From JAXGMV01 sp040768445 (GTDB lineage Bacteria > Chloroflexota > Anaerolineae > Anaerolineales > Anaerolineaceae), in NCBI GenBank assembly GCA_040768445.1, contig JAXGMV010000001.1:2976001-3040000 (forward strand): 64,000 bases of DNA. The letters run 5' to 3'. A program made the position numbers and the translations under genes. Shown here in pieces: positions 1-8,604 of the stretch. The notes under the pieces were generated by a model. It was not told where the DNA came from, ran no database searches, and was given only the letters and a program-made list of their open reading frames with translations. How positions within the stretch are numbered: position 1 is the first letter of the stretch; the number at the start of each line of letters is the position of its first letter.

Positions 1-1
1 A

Positions 2-364
2 CGTCATGATGTGGATGAATGGGTGTGCCTTGTAAACCTGGATTTACTGCAAGGGCTGCAAACCAAGTTTCACCTGATTTGTGCCAACCTGCCTTATATA
101 CCTTCTGCAACTCTTGAGGGACTTGAGGTTAAGAAACACGAACCTGTGACAGCACTGGATGGCGGCCGGGGTGGATTGGATTTCATCCGCACCTTATTGT
201 GCGAGTCCAGAGACCACTTACATCCCGGTGGCATGCTGTTGGCAGAGATTGAATATACGCAAGAAACTCCGGTTCTGAGCCTGGCGCAATCTTATTTTCC
301 AAAATATGGCATTCAAATCAAAAAAGATTTATCAGGGCTACCGCGCTTGCTGGTGATTAATTAA
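2..364 (+). CDS. prmC: Release factor glutamine methyltransferase PrmC, C-terminal part
   Basis: C-terminal part of the enzyme that methylates the glutamine of the GGQ motif in peptide release factors, using S-adenosylmethionine. The frame is open from the window edge, so the N-terminal domain and the SAM-binding glycine loop lie outside. The sequence shows NLPY (bases 86-97), a variant of the N-P-P-Y active-site motif of N5-glutamine methyltransferases, followed by the family segment ALDGGRGGLDFIR and the closing KDLSGLPR. tsaC starts 11 bases after its stop, so the two are probably co-transcribed; prmC-tsaC adjacency is common in bacteria. A different N5-methyltransferase of the family cannot be excluded without the N-terminus. 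Confidence 0.88.
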   Translation, partial: RHDVDEWVCLVNLDLLQGLQTKFHLICANLPYIPSATLEGLEVKKHEPVTALDGGRGGLDFIRTLLCESRDHLHPGGMLLAEIEYTQETPVLSLAQSYFPKYGIQIKKDLSGLPRLLVIN

Positions 365-375
365 AGGTGAATGAA

Positions 376-987
376 ATGCAAATGATTAAAATCGATGACC
401 CTCTGGCAATTTCAACAGCGCAACAAGTGATTGAAGCTGGCGGTATCGCCGCTTTCCCGACCGACACTATATACGGCATCGGCGCTTCTGCTTATTTACC
501 AGCAGCCATCGACAGAATCTATGCAATAAAGGGTCGAGACCTCAGCAAATCGATACCAGTTTTAATTGGCAGTATGGAGCAGCTTTCTGTTGTTGTGTCT
601 GAGTTTAATGAGATTGCTCAAAGGCTCGCTGAAAGATTCTGGCCGGGACCTTTGACAATTGTCCTGCCCAAACACCCTGACCTTCCCGCCAACCTTTCCA
701 CCACAGAGACAATTGGTGTGCGCTTTCCTGCCCACCCATTTATCGCAAAAATGATCACACAGATGGGACCTCTGGCTGTCACATCAGCCAACCTGTCCGG
801 TGGTGAAAACACCCTCACAGCGCAGGACGTGGTTGATCAGCTTGGCGACAGGCTTGATCTGATACTGGATGGCGGCAGTACCCCCGGTCCAATTCCGTCG
901 ACGGTGGTCAGCTGTTTAGGTTCGGATTATAAAATATTGCGGCACGGCGTCATCTCAGCCAGCCAGATTGACTCATTATTTTTATAA
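376..987 (+). CDS. tsaC: L-threonylcarbamoyladenylate synthase (Sua5/YrdC/YwlC family)
   Basis: Makes threonylcarbamoyl-AMP from threonine, bicarbonate and ATP, the first step of the t6A37 modification of ANN-decoding tRNAs. The protein has 203 residues, the size of the short single-domain TsaC form. It shows the N-terminal FPTDTIYGIG motif, the KGRD segment and the SANLSG motif, all parts of the YrdC fold's nucleotide pocket. The ATG at 376 was chosen because AAAGGTG (363-369) lies 6 bases upstream; the in-frame GTG at 367 overlaps that site. It follows prmC by 11 bases. It converges on cydC, which ends only 12 bases away; no clear terminator lies between them. Confidence 0.93.
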   Translation: MQMIKIDDPLAISTAQQVIEAGGIAAFPTDTIYGIGASAYLPAAIDRIYAIKGRDLSKSIPVLIGSMEQLSVVVSEFNEIAQRLAERFWPGPLTIVLPKHPDLPANLSTTETIGVRFPAHPFIAKMITQMGPLAVTSANLSGGENTLTAQDVVDQLGDRLDLILDGGSTPGPIPSTVVSCLGSDYKILRHGVISASQIDSLFL

Positions 988-999
988 CCCATCTGGCAG

Positions 1000-2733
1000 C
1001 TAAGCATGAATAGTCTTTTTTTGTATCGCCAACAGCTTTGCATATTTTGAATTCGCTTTGATTAGTTCTACATGACTGCCTGATTCAACAATTTTTCCCT
1101 CATCCAATACATAAATACAATCAAGCTGTTCAAGGTTGGTCAGGCTGTGTGTGATCCACAAAACTGTTGCCCCTTTAGTCAGTTCTAACAGCGTAGATAA
1201 CAATTGATTGGCTGTCTCAGCATCAAGATCGGCTGTCGGCTCGTCTAAAATAAAAATGGGTGTTTGTCTTAAAAATGCTCTTGCGAGGTTCAGACGCCTG
1301 CGCTCACCGGCGCTCATGGCAGTGCCTTTCTCCCCTAACCTCGTGTCCAGTCCATCCGGCAGCCCGCTGAACCAATTTGCCAATGCAACCCTTTTTATGG
1401 TGTCAATACACATCGTGTCATCAATAGTTTCATTACCAAGCGTCAGGTTATCCCTGACAGTTGAGTCAAAGATGTAACCAGATTGATCGACAACGGTCAC
1501 CAGGCTGCGCACCTGGCTGCCTGTTAGCATCCGAATATCGGTTCCCCCAATCTTTATCGTACCCGTGTCAAATTCCCAGAAACGCAGCAGCAGGCTGGCT
1601 AAAGTTGTCTTGCCACTACCGCTCTTGCCAACCAGGGCTACCTGACTGCCGTGTTTAATCTCCAAGTTGAGACGCTCCAGGATTGGTTGAGATGACTCCG
1701 GGTAATTGAATATCAGTTCTTCAATCGCCAGATCATAGCTATGTGGTGAATTTATGGTTTGGTCAGGCTCCGACACGGCTGGTTGTTGTTCAGTCAACTC
1801 AAACAGCCGCTCAGCTGCTTTGACTGTCTTATCCAGAAACAAAGCACTGTTGATAAGCGGCTGTGTTGCTTCAAATGCCGCCAGAGTGATCAACGCAAAC
1901 GCGCCAAGCATCACACCATTGACAATGCCATCAGTCACCAGCCTGATGCCTTCCAGCAGCACTGCCAGCATTGTTACGTTGATAGTGAGTAAATGGAGCG
2001 ATGTAAACAGGCTGCCTGTCAGGTTTAATTTATACTGTTCTTTGACCAGGAACGCATTTTTTTGTTTAAGCCTCTCTCTGAATAACGGTTCCTGTCCGGC
2101 AATCAGCAGATCTCCATGTCCTTGCAGGTAATCCAGCAGGTCGACAGTTAGCTGAGACTGCTGCGAAGGAAGGTTTTTATTTTGCCGGCGGTTAATCCAA
2201 TACACTAACAGCGGTATGACTGCTCCACTTACAACTGCCCCGATAACCAGGATGATGCTGAGTGTCACGCTGAAGTGTGATAAATAAGCCGCTGTTCCAG
2301 CAATAATCAGAGCGGCTGTCAGGGGCGGTGAAACCACCCGGATGAAGAAATGCTCCAGTGATTCAATGTCAGCCATTGAGCGGCTGAGTAAATCACCCTG
2401 CTGAATATGAATCAGGCCGGCCGGCACATGCGGTTCAACAGATTTAAAGAACCAGGTCCTTAGCCTGCTCAAAAGCTGCAGGTTGACTGAATGTGAAAGA
2501 AGCCGCTCAGAATAGCGGGATAAGCCGCGTGTAATGCCAAAAAACCGAACACCAACAATAGCCACCTGCAGCACGGCGATTGAAGGCTGCAGTGCCGCCA
2601 TTGAAATCAAGTAAGCGGATGTGCCTAACAATCCAATAGAACTGGTTATGGTAGTTGCAGATGCCAGGATAGACAGCAGAATTTGACCCGCATAAGGTTT
2701 CAAGAAGGATAGCAGCCGGGCTAGTGTCTTCAT
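1000..2733 (-). CDS. cydC: Thiol reductant ABC exporter subunit CydC
   Basis: One half of the heterodimeric CydDC ABC exporter, which is known to move glutathione and cysteine across the cytoplasmic membrane and is needed for cytochrome bd assembly. The 577 residues form an N-terminal six-helix membrane domain (about 1-310) and a C-terminal ATPase. Walker A GKSGSGKTT is at about 369-377, a slightly unusual signature MSAGERRR at about 473-480 and Walker B FILDEPTADLD near 494. The start overlaps the cydD stop by 4 bases (ATGA), so translation is coupled. No cydA or cydB gene lies in the window. Naming rests on pairing and size; these half-transporters are hard to tell from other type I exporters by eye. 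Confidence 0.85.
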   Translation of the reverse strand: MKTLARLLSFLKPYAGQILLSILASATTITSSIGLLGTSAYLISMAALQPSIAVLQVAIVGVRFFGITRGLSRYSERLLSHSVNLQLLSRLRTWFFKSVEPHVPAGLIHIQQGDLLSRSMADIESLEHFFIRVVSPPLTAALIIAGTAAYLSHFSVTLSIILVIGAVVSGAVIPLLVYWINRRQNKNLPSQQSQLTVDLLDYLQGHGDLLIAGQEPLFRERLKQKNAFLVKEQYKLNLTGSLFTSLHLLTINVTMLAVLLEGIRLVTDGIVNGVMLGAFALITLAAFEATQPLINSALFLDKTVKAAERLFELTEQQPAVSEPDQTINSPHSYDLAIEELIFNYPESSQPILERLNLEIKHGSQVALVGKSGSGKTTLASLLLRFWEFDTGTIKIGGTDIRMLTGSQVRSLVTVVDQSGYIFDSTVRDNLTLGNETIDDTMCIDTIKRVALANWFSGLPDGLDTRLGEKGTAMSAGERRRLNLARAFLRQTPIFILDEPTADLDAETANQLLSTLLELTKGATVLWITHSLTNLEQLDCIYVLDEGKIVESGSHVELIKANSKYAKLLAIQKKTIHA

Positions 2734-4472
2734 AACAGCCCCCTGTAGGCTGCAAGCATCGTCGCGTATCTGCCATCTACTGTCGTGAGGTCTGCAGGAG
2801 ACCCCTGTTCCACCAGTCTGCCATTCTCCAGGAAGAGAATCCGATCACATTTTTGAATGGAGGATAACCTGTGAGCAATCATGATCACAGTTTTATTTTT
2901 GCGCAAGATGTCGATAGCATTGACCAGATCCTGCTCCAATTCAAGATCAAGATTGGCAGTAGGCTCATCCATAATCAACACCTCGCTGTCTTTCAAGAAC
3001 GCCCGGGCAAGCGCCACCCGCTGCGCTTCTCCGCCGCTTAATCGCGTCCCATTTGTGCCAACCTTTGTGTTGATACCCTGCGGCAGTTGTTGGATGAGCC
3101 TTGTAAGACCGGCAAGTGAAATAGCCTCTTCAATCTCACTGCCTTTGGCATCTGGTTTTACCAGGGTGATGTTGTCGTACAGCGTGCCGTTGAACAGGTG
3201 CGGTGTTTGAGGCAGCCAGCTGACTTGTTTACGCCAGTGCTGGTGCAGTTCGTGAGTCAGTTGAATGCCATTGATAGAGATAGAGCCTTCAACAGGTTCA
3301 ATAAAACCCAGCAGCAGTGCAATAACTGTTGATTTGCCCGAACCACTTGGTCCGACCAGCGCGACCTGTTCTCCCCACCTGATTTGGAAGGACAGGTTTG
3401 CTACTGCATCCTTTTGCCGGTCAGGGTAATTGAACGAAACCGTGTCAAAATTTAGATCTTTAAAATTGGTTATAGTTTTTATTATGGCTGAAGAATTTTC
3501 TGGAATATTATCTGAGCGGTGCCGGATGTGTAGAAATTCATAGATACGCTGCGCTGCGGTGACAGCGGACATGCCAGCGTGAAAGCGCAGTCCAAGCTGC
3601 CGCAAGGGAAAATAAAACTCAGGCGCCAGCACCAGGATAAAAAAAGCAGATTCGAAATCCAGCCAGCCGTATAACAGTCGCAGCCCAATTTGAACCGCAA
3701 TCACAGCCGTAGAGAGGGTACCAACCAGTTCAAGAACCAGTGAGGAGAGAAAGGTCACCTGCAGAACCTTCATCGTCGCTGAACGATATTGTTCAGCGGT
3801 TTTCCTTAGTTGATCCAGTTTGGACTCGAATCGGTTCAGGCTGCGCAGCACTTTCAAGCCCTGTAACGTATCCAGGAAATGTACACTCATCTTGCGCATC
3901 GTAGCCCACTGTTTTTGCGTGGTTTCTTCTGCATTTTTACCGATCAGGATCATAAAAATCGGGATTAATGGCGCAGTCACCAGCAGGACAACGCCGCTCA
4001 GCCAGTCAAGCGGCAAGATAAAAACCAGTATGCTGAGAGGAATCATCACCGCGATGATCAACTGCGGCAGGTACTGGCTGAAATACGATTCAAGCGTATC
4101 AACGCCCTGGATAATAACAGCCGATAATTCGCCGCTGTTTTCTGAACTGTTTGATACAGAAGGTTTTTCAGACAGGCTATCGAGCATCTGGTCACGGATT
4201 TCGTTTTTCACGCCTGCAGCCGTGCGGTGAGCTGCCAGTTCTGATATAAAGGTGACCGCTGCTCTCAACAGAATGACGCCTAACAGGATTAAAAATAGCG
4301 GCTTTAGTTCGGAGACTCCGGCTTGTCCAAGAAATGCACGGTTCAAGATGGTGCTGAGGATTTTCGCCTGCAAAATAATACACAGTCCGCCGGCAATGGT
4401 AAATAGAACGGTGAACCCCATCGCCGTTTTGAACTGCATTGCCTGTCGGATCAGTCTCTTATCCAGGTTCAT
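2730..4472 (-). CDS. cydD: Thiol reductant ABC exporter subunit CydD
   Basis: Partner of CydC in the thiol-exporting ABC heterodimer. The 580 residues carry a membrane domain (about 15-310, several strongly hydrophobic helices) and an ATPase domain with Walker A GPSGSGKST (about 374-382), signature LSGGEAQRVALARA and Walker B LIMDEPTANLDLE. The TANLD form of the extended Walker B is frequent in CydD. It is the first gene of the cydDC pair. The 5' gap to the creatininase gene holds that gene's terminator and a palindrome that could be an operator. The start ATG has only a weak ribosome site (AACGGATG context), so a slightly different start is possible. Confidence 0.85.
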   Translation of the reverse strand: MNLDKRLIRQAMQFKTAMGFTVLFTIAGGLCIILQAKILSTILNRAFLGQAGVSELKPLFLILLGVILLRAAVTFISELAAHRTAAGVKNEIRDQMLDSLSEKPSVSNSSENSGELSAVIIQGVDTLESYFSQYLPQLIIAVMIPLSILVFILPLDWLSGVVLLVTAPLIPIFMILIGKNAEETTQKQWATMRKMSVHFLDTLQGLKVLRSLNRFESKLDQLRKTAEQYRSATMKVLQVTFLSSLVLELVGTLSTAVIAVQIGLRLLYGWLDFESAFFILVLAPEFYFPLRQLGLRFHAGMSAVTAAQRIYEFLHIRHRSDNIPENSSAIIKTITNFKDLNFDTVSFNYPDRQKDAVANLSFQIRWGEQVALVGPSGSGKSTVIALLLGFIEPVEGSISINGIQLTHELHQHWRKQVSWLPQTPHLFNGTLYDNITLVKPDAKGSEIEEAISLAGLTRLIQQLPQGINTKVGTNGTRLSGGEAQRVALARAFLKDSEVLIMDEPTANLDLELEQDLVNAIDILRKNKTVIMIAHRLSSIQKCDRILFLENGRLVEQGSPADLTTVDGRYATMLAAYRGLL

Positions 4473-4533
4473 CCGTTAGAAAACATCAACTCTGTCATCA
4501 CACTTTTTAAAGAAACAGCATCGAGAAACTTTT

Positions 4534-4551
4534 ACCATATTATCATATGGT
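4534..4551. promoter_or_regulatory. Palindrome upstream of cydDC, possible operator
   Basis: A perfect inverted repeat, ACCATAT-N4-ATATGGT, lies 62 bases upstream of the cydD start. A half-site-like GCCATATTGC follows at 4561. The position suits an operator for a dimeric regulator of cydDC; no regulator gene is adjacent. This is inference from symmetry and position only. Confidence 0.35.
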
Positions 4552-4584
4552 TTATATCTTGCCATATTGCGTGTTAAGCGGGTT

Positions 4585-4618
4585 AAACAAAAACCGCAAC
4601 AGTTATTAGCTGATGCGG
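4585..4618 (-). terminator. Rho-independent terminator of the creatininase-family gene
   Basis: Read on the minus strand, CCGCATCAG and CTGTTGCGG form a stem with one T-T mismatch and a 7-base loop, followed by TTTTTGTTT. It sits 22 bases after the stop of the hydrolase gene and upstream of cydD, so it separates the two transcription units. Confidence 0.75.
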
Positions 4619-4640
4619 CTTGTGATAGGTAGAAAGTGCG

Positions 4641-5321
4641 TTAGAACTCAAGTAGATGCAGGATGTCCTGCAGTGAAGCGGCGAACAACTCATCCATAAT
4701 CGCTTGATCGACTTTGTATGGTCCGCCGTAATTGCCGTCTCCAAATACTTTTCTGGTCTCTTTGGCGTTTAAAAGACCCTGGTAGGTTGGCGGTATCTTT
4801 GGCTCTTCCGGCACATCGCTGACCAGCGTAAATGGAAATGCTTCCAGCCAGTTGGCATGCGAGGGTTTTAAGTTATGCTTCTCAGCCACCTGCTGTACGC
4901 TGTGCGCCAGCCACCAGTCATACCAGCGAGCCTGCATTTCAGGCAGTTGGTTGGACACTTCAACAACTCGGTTGCGGGCTGGGATATTACCGCCGTGACC
5001 ATTGACCAGAACGAATTTTCTAAAACCATGATGATAAAGCGAGCGAATGTAATCCTCAACAACATCCATCAATGTTGAAGTTCTAAGGCTGATCGTGCCC
5101 GGGTATTCCAAAAAATAGGGTGAAACGCCGGCATTGATCGGCGGTGCGACCAACACACTGGTCATCTTGCTGGCAGCATCCGCTAATGCGGCAGCAATTT
5201 TGGTATCCGTCATAATAGACAGGTAGCCATGTTCTTCACACGCCCCAACAACCAGCATAATTCTGTCTTCTGCTTTGAGGTAATTCTCAATATCCATCCA
5301 ATTCAACTCGTCAAAACGCAT
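4641..5321 (-). CDS. Creatininase-family amidohydrolase
   Basis: A 226-residue member of the creatininase / creatinine amidohydrolase family, metal-dependent cytoplasmic enzymes that open cyclic or linear amide bonds. Relatives act on creatinine, on formamide intermediates of riboflavin/F420 synthesis and in mycofactocin maturation. Metal-ligand motifs are visible: GACEEHGY with a downstream TDT near the N-terminus, and NGHGGN in the middle. The ATG at 5321 is preferred over an upstream TTG because GGAGG lies 6 bases before it. The gene stands alone between leuS and cydD, each side closed by a terminator. The neighbours do not reveal the substrate. Confidence 0.8.
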   Translation of the reverse strand: MRFDELNWMDIENYLKAEDRIMLVVGACEEHGYLSIMTDTKIAAALADAASKMTSVLVAPPINAGVSPYFLEYPGTISLRTSTLMDVVEDYIRSLYHHGFRKFVLVNGHGGNIPARNRVVEVSNQLPEMQARWYDWWLAHSVQQVAEKHNLKPSHANWLEAFPFTLVSDVPEEPKIPPTYQGLLNAKETRKVFGDGNYGGPYKVDQAIMDELFAASLQDILHLLEF

Positions 5322-5384
5322 CTTCAACCTCCATCAATAAAAATTCAGCCACAAATGCAATCAGACTGCCAATCTATTATAACC

Positions 5385-5417
5385 AACAAAAATCCCGCTG
5401 TAGGGTTTTACAGCGGG
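5385..5417 (-). terminator. Terminator downstream of leuS
   Basis: On the minus strand a perfect 9-bp stem (CCCGCTGTA / TACAGCGGG, 6-base loop) is followed by ATTTTTGTT. It begins 26 bases after the leuS stop. Confidence 0.9.
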
Positions 5418-5442
5418 GTTAATACTTAACTGTATCAGCAGA

Positions 5443-7899
5443 TCAATCAGTCACAATCGAGACCAGCCGGCCGGGCACATAGATCACCTGCTTAATTTGC
5501 TTTCCCTCAAGGAATTTCTCGACCACTTCACCAGAGAGTGCTTTCTCTCTAGCATCCGCTTCAGTAATATCGACAGGTACTATCATTCGGTCACGCACTT
5601 TGCCATTGATTTGCACCACAATGGTCAATTCTTCATTGGCTGCTGCTTTCTCGTCCACTACGGGCCAGGATGCCTGGTGAATGGAATATGGTTTTCCCAA
5701 TTGCTCCCAGGTTTCTTCAGCGATGTGTGGTGCAACGGGTGCCAGCATGCGCAAATAGATATCCGTAGCTTCTTCCCATGCCGGGCTGCCCCAGGCGCCA
5801 TTTTGTTTTGCTTTGAGCATCTCATTCAACAGTTCCATCAAGCCGGAGATGATGGTATTAAACTCAAACTCAATAAAATCATTGGTGACCTGTCGCAGTG
5901 TCTGGTGCAATTTGCGGCGTAGTGCTCGCTCGTCTTTTGATGATAAGCCGCTGCTTTTTGCAGGTTCAAGCAGTGTTGACCAAACCTTTCTAAGCCAGCG
6001 GTGTACCCCGTCAATACCGCTGTTGTTCCACGGTGCACCCAGCTCCCAGCGAGCAAAGAACATCAAATAACATCGGACGACATCTGCACCATAAGCGGAT
6101 ACAAGAGTATCAGGTGCAATAACATTGCCGCGGCTCTTGGACATCTTTTCTGAGTCTTCACCCAGTACGATGCCCTGGTTGCGGAGCTGAATCATCGGCT
6201 CATCTCCTTTGGTAATGCCCATATCACGGCATGCCTTGTGGAAAAAGCGCGTATAGATCAGGTGCATGGTTGCGTGTTCAATGCCGCCAGTGTAGGTATC
6301 AACCGGCATCCAATAATCATATTCCTTGGGGTCAAATGGTCCCTTATCATACTTCGGGCTGAGGTAGCGCAGATGGTACCAGGACGAACACATGAAGGTA
6401 TCCATCGTGTCTGTGTCCCGTTCAGCATCACCGCCACAGACCGGACATTTCGTCTTACGCCAGGTGGGATGCAGTTTCAAAGGACTTTCACCGGTGGGGA
6501 GCCATTCGACATCATCTGGCAATAGCACTGGCAGTTGATCTTCGGGCAAAGGAACAACACCGCACTTTTCACAGTGCACCATCGGTATGGGAGCGCCCCA
6601 GTATCGCTGACGGGAAATAAGCCAGTCACGCAGCCGGTAATTAACAGCACCTTTGCCGGTACCCTTAGATTCCAGGTAGCTGATCACTCTCTCAATTGCC
6701 TGGTCACCCGGGGTGCCCGAAAAGGCGCCTGAATTTACCATTGTCCCCAAAGCCGGTACCGACTCGGTCATGCTGTCTGAATCAATCAACTCCATACCGT
6801 CCGGCTGTATCACCACACGGACTTCCAGATCAAACTTGCGGGCAAATTCAAAATCCCGTTCATCATGTGCCGGCACTGCCATAATCGCACCAGTGCCATA
6901 GGACATCAAAACGTAATCAGCAATCCATATCGGTATACGCTCGTCGCTGACGGGGTTGATGGCATACGAGCCGCTGAAGACACCTGTTTTGTCTTTATCC
7001 AGTGCTTCCCGTTGGACATCTGTTTGACGCGAGGCTTGTTCGACATAGGCGCTTACCGTTTCTTTCAACTCCGGTTTGGTGAGCTTGCCAACCAGTGGAT
7101 GCTCTGGCGAAATGACCATAAATGTCGCTCCCCACAACGTGTCGGGGCGGGTTGTGAACACTTCCAATTCATCGCCATACTCTGTTCGGAACACAACCAA
7201 TGCACCGGTGGACTTGCCAATCCAATTGGTTTGCAGCAACTTTACCCGTTCTGGCCAATCAACTTTGGAATAATCCAGCAATTCATCGGCATAACGGGTT
7301 GTTTTAAAGAACCACTGGTCGAGGTTCTTCTTGGTCACTGGAGTGCCACAGCGCTCACAGTGGCGGTCATCCCCCCACACCTGTTCGCGTGCCAGGGTGG
7401 TATTACAGTTGGGACACCAATCAACAGGTGACATCTTGTGGTAAGCGAGATCGTTCTTGAACAACTGGAGAAAGAACCACTGTGTCCAGCGATAATATTC
7501 AGGATCTGAACTGACAGCCTCTCTGCGCCAGTCAAACATCGTGCCCATACTGCGGAACTGCGTGCGCATTTGGTCAATATTCTTATAAGTCCAGGTTTTT
7601 GGGTGGACGTTTTTCTTGATGGCGGCATTTTCAGCCGGCAGACCAAACGCGTCAAAACCCATGGGGAATAGAACATTGAATCCTCTCATCCGCATGAACC
7701 TGGCACGGGCATCTGCCGGTGCCATGGCATACCAGTGACCGATGTGTAAATCACCTGAAGGATAAGGAAGCATGGTGAGTGCGTAATGCTTGGGCTTGGT
7801 TACGTCAATGTCGCTGTGATAAAGCGCGTCTTTATCCCATCTTTCCTGCCATTTGCGTTCTGTTGTAGTAGGGTCATAAGCCGGTATTAGCTTGTTCAT
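5443..7899 (-). CDS. leuS: Leucyl-tRNA synthetase
   Basis: Class Ia synthetase that charges tRNA-Leu. The 818 residues match the bacterial form. HIGH is at residues 52-55 and KMSKS near 575 (KMSKSRGNV). Between them lie a zinc-binding cysteine set (CPNC ... CERC, about 162-190), the CP1 editing domain with its GTGAIMAVPAHDERD segment, which contains the conserved aspartate that blocks misacylated tRNA, and a second CEKC/CPVC zinc site. The C-terminal VQINGKVRDR segment is the usual tRNA-binding end. The ATG at 7899 is preceded by AAGGAG. Expression is controlled by a T-box leader immediately upstream. A strong terminator follows the gene. Confidence 0.98.
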   Translation of the reverse strand: MNKLIPAYDPTTTERKWQERWDKDALYHSDIDVTKPKHYALTMLPYPSGDLHIGHWYAMAPADARARFMRMRGFNVLFPMGFDAFGLPAENAAIKKNVHPKTWTYKNIDQMRTQFRSMGTMFDWRREAVSSDPEYYRWTQWFFLQLFKNDLAYHKMSPVDWCPNCNTTLAREQVWGDDRHCERCGTPVTKKNLDQWFFKTTRYADELLDYSKVDWPERVKLLQTNWIGKSTGALVVFRTEYGDELEVFTTRPDTLWGATFMVISPEHPLVGKLTKPELKETVSAYVEQASRQTDVQREALDKDKTGVFSGSYAINPVSDERIPIWIADYVLMSYGTGAIMAVPAHDERDFEFARKFDLEVRVVIQPDGMELIDSDSMTESVPALGTMVNSGAFSGTPGDQAIERVISYLESKGTGKGAVNYRLRDWLISRQRYWGAPIPMVHCEKCGVVPLPEDQLPVLLPDDVEWLPTGESPLKLHPTWRKTKCPVCGGDAERDTDTMDTFMCSSWYHLRYLSPKYDKGPFDPKEYDYWMPVDTYTGGIEHATMHLIYTRFFHKACRDMGITKGDEPMIQLRNQGIVLGEDSEKMSKSRGNVIAPDTLVSAYGADVVRCYLMFFARWELGAPWNNSGIDGVHRWLRKVWSTLLEPAKSSGLSSKDERALRRKLHQTLRQVTNDFIEFEFNTIISGLMELLNEMLKAKQNGAWGSPAWEEATDIYLRMLAPVAPHIAEETWEQLGKPYSIHQASWPVVDEKAAANEELTIVVQINGKVRDRMIVPVDITEADAREKALSGEVVEKFLEGKQIKQVIYVPGRLVSIVTD

Positions 7900-7920
7900 T
7901 TAAAACTCCTTACTGATATT

Positions 7921-8190
7921 AAATAACAAAACCTTCATCCATCCAGGGACGAAGGTTTCTCCGTGGTACCACCCTGCTTATCTGTGTGTGAATTTATTGG
8001 CACAGATCGCTCGAAAGCTGTAACGGGCCGACCCGGAAAAAGCTTGCAGATGCTCACTTTATCAGTTTTACCAAGTATTGGTTTGCCATGCGAGTTCAAC
8101 CCGGGTACTCTGCGGGTACCTGCCGGTCTCACACCATTCAAACCGGCTCGCTGGCAGATGGTTTACTACTCATGGCCACTTTTATAATTA
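7921..8190 (-). promoter_or_regulatory. T-box leader (leucine) of leuS
   Basis: Transcriptional T-box riboswitch that senses uncharged tRNA-Leu. On the minus strand the T-box core AGGGTGGTACCACGG is at 7961-7975. It includes the UGG that pairs with the tRNA NCCA end. It is followed directly by a terminator (AAACCTTCGTC / GATGAAGGTTT, arms at 7929-7939 and 7948-7958) and a T-rich run. Upstream lies a long structured stem I region. A CTC triplet (bases 8092-8094 on the plus strand, within GAACTCGCA) is a plausible leucine specifier codon. The exact 5' end is uncertain. The leuS SD and start follow the terminator. Confidence 0.9.
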
Positions 8191-8203
8191 ATTTGTTATG
8201 TAC

Positions 8204-8233
8204 AAACCTCAGGATAATTTCCTGAGGTTTTTT
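8204..8233. terminator. Terminator between the tRNA-Ala pair and the leuS leader
   Basis: A perfect 11-bp stem (AAACCTCAGGA / TCCTGAGGTTT) has a 5-base loop. The T-run is stronger on the plus strand (TTTTTT), but the position suits ending the minus-strand tRNA transcript before leuS. It probably works in both directions. Confidence 0.8.
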
Positions 8234-8242
8234 ACTGCAAGG

Positions 8243-8315
8243 TGGACCCAGAGGGATTCGAACCCTCGGCCTTCTCAATGCCATTGAGACGCGCTCCCAA
8301 CTGCGCTATGGGCCC
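8243..8315 (-). tRNA. tRNA-Ala (anticodon GGC)
   Basis: Seventy-three bases form a complete cloverleaf. The acceptor stem is GGGCCCA / TGGGTCC with discriminator A, the D-arm contains AGCGCAGTTGGGAGCGC, the anticodon stem-loop is TCTCA-ATGGCAT-TGAGA (anticodon GGC), and the T-arm is GAGGGTTCGAATCCCTC. CCA is not encoded. It decodes GCC/GCU and lies 46 bases downstream of a second tRNA-Ala in the same transcript. Confidence 0.97.
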
Positions 8316-8361
8316 ATAATCAATTTGTAAAGTGCTTTTCGTCTAAGGGTTCATACCTCAA

Positions 8362-8434
8362 TGGACCTGGAGGGATTCGAACCCTCGACCTCTTCAGTGC
8401 GATTGAAGCGCGCTCCCAACTGCGCTACAGGCCC
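8362..8434 (-). tRNA. tRNA-Ala (anticodon CGC)
   Basis: A complete 73-base cloverleaf: acceptor GGGCCTG / CAGGTCC with discriminator A, anticodon stem-loop CTTCA-ATCGCAC-TGAAG (anticodon CGC, codon GCG), and T-arm GAGGGTTCGAATCCCTC. CCA is not encoded. The D-arm and T-arm match the neighbouring tRNA-Ala(GGC), which suggests a tandem duplication followed by an anticodon change. It is the first gene after a near-consensus promoter. Confidence 0.97.
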
Positions 8435-8448
8435 TCACAGGCAACCAA

Positions 8449-8477
8449 ATTCTACACGATGCAGCATAACCTGTCAA
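8449..8477 (-). promoter_or_regulatory. Sigma-70-type promoter of the tRNA-Ala pair
   Basis: On the minus strand TTGACA (8472-8477) and TAGAAT (8449-8454) are 17 bp apart, and the -10 ends 15 bases before the first tRNA. A tandem 13-bp repeat lies just upstream of the -35. Confidence 0.85.
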
Positions 8478-8482
8478 GGAAC

Positions 8483-8508
8483 TGTACTCGTTCAGTGTAC
8501 TCGTTCAG
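8483..8508. repeat. Tandem 13-bp repeat upstream of the tRNA promoter
   Basis: TGTACTCGTTCAG occurs twice without a gap, starting 6 bases upstream of the -35 box of the tRNA-Ala promoter, in UP-element or activator position. Replication slippage is equally possible. Confidence 0.7.
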
Positions 8509-8564
8509 GAACATTGAAAACAGATCCTGCGAGTTAAGCCATTGTGAATTTGGATAATTGGCCC

Positions 8565-8593
8565 TTGACAGGCACAGTACAGGTGCATATACT
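8565..8593 (+). promoter_or_regulatory. Promoter of the ABC-2 operon
   Basis: A perfect TTGACA (8565-8570), a 17-bp spacer and TATACT (8588-8593). Transcription would begin near 8600, immediately before two overlapping inverted repeats and about 45 bases upstream of the first start codon. Confidence 0.85.
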
Positions 8594-8604
8594 TATTGCA
8601 GATT

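Noticed and set aside
6865..7431. Long plus-strand frame inside leuS
   Set aside because: It is antisense to conserved leuS regions and has no ribosome site or family resemblance; a shadow frame.
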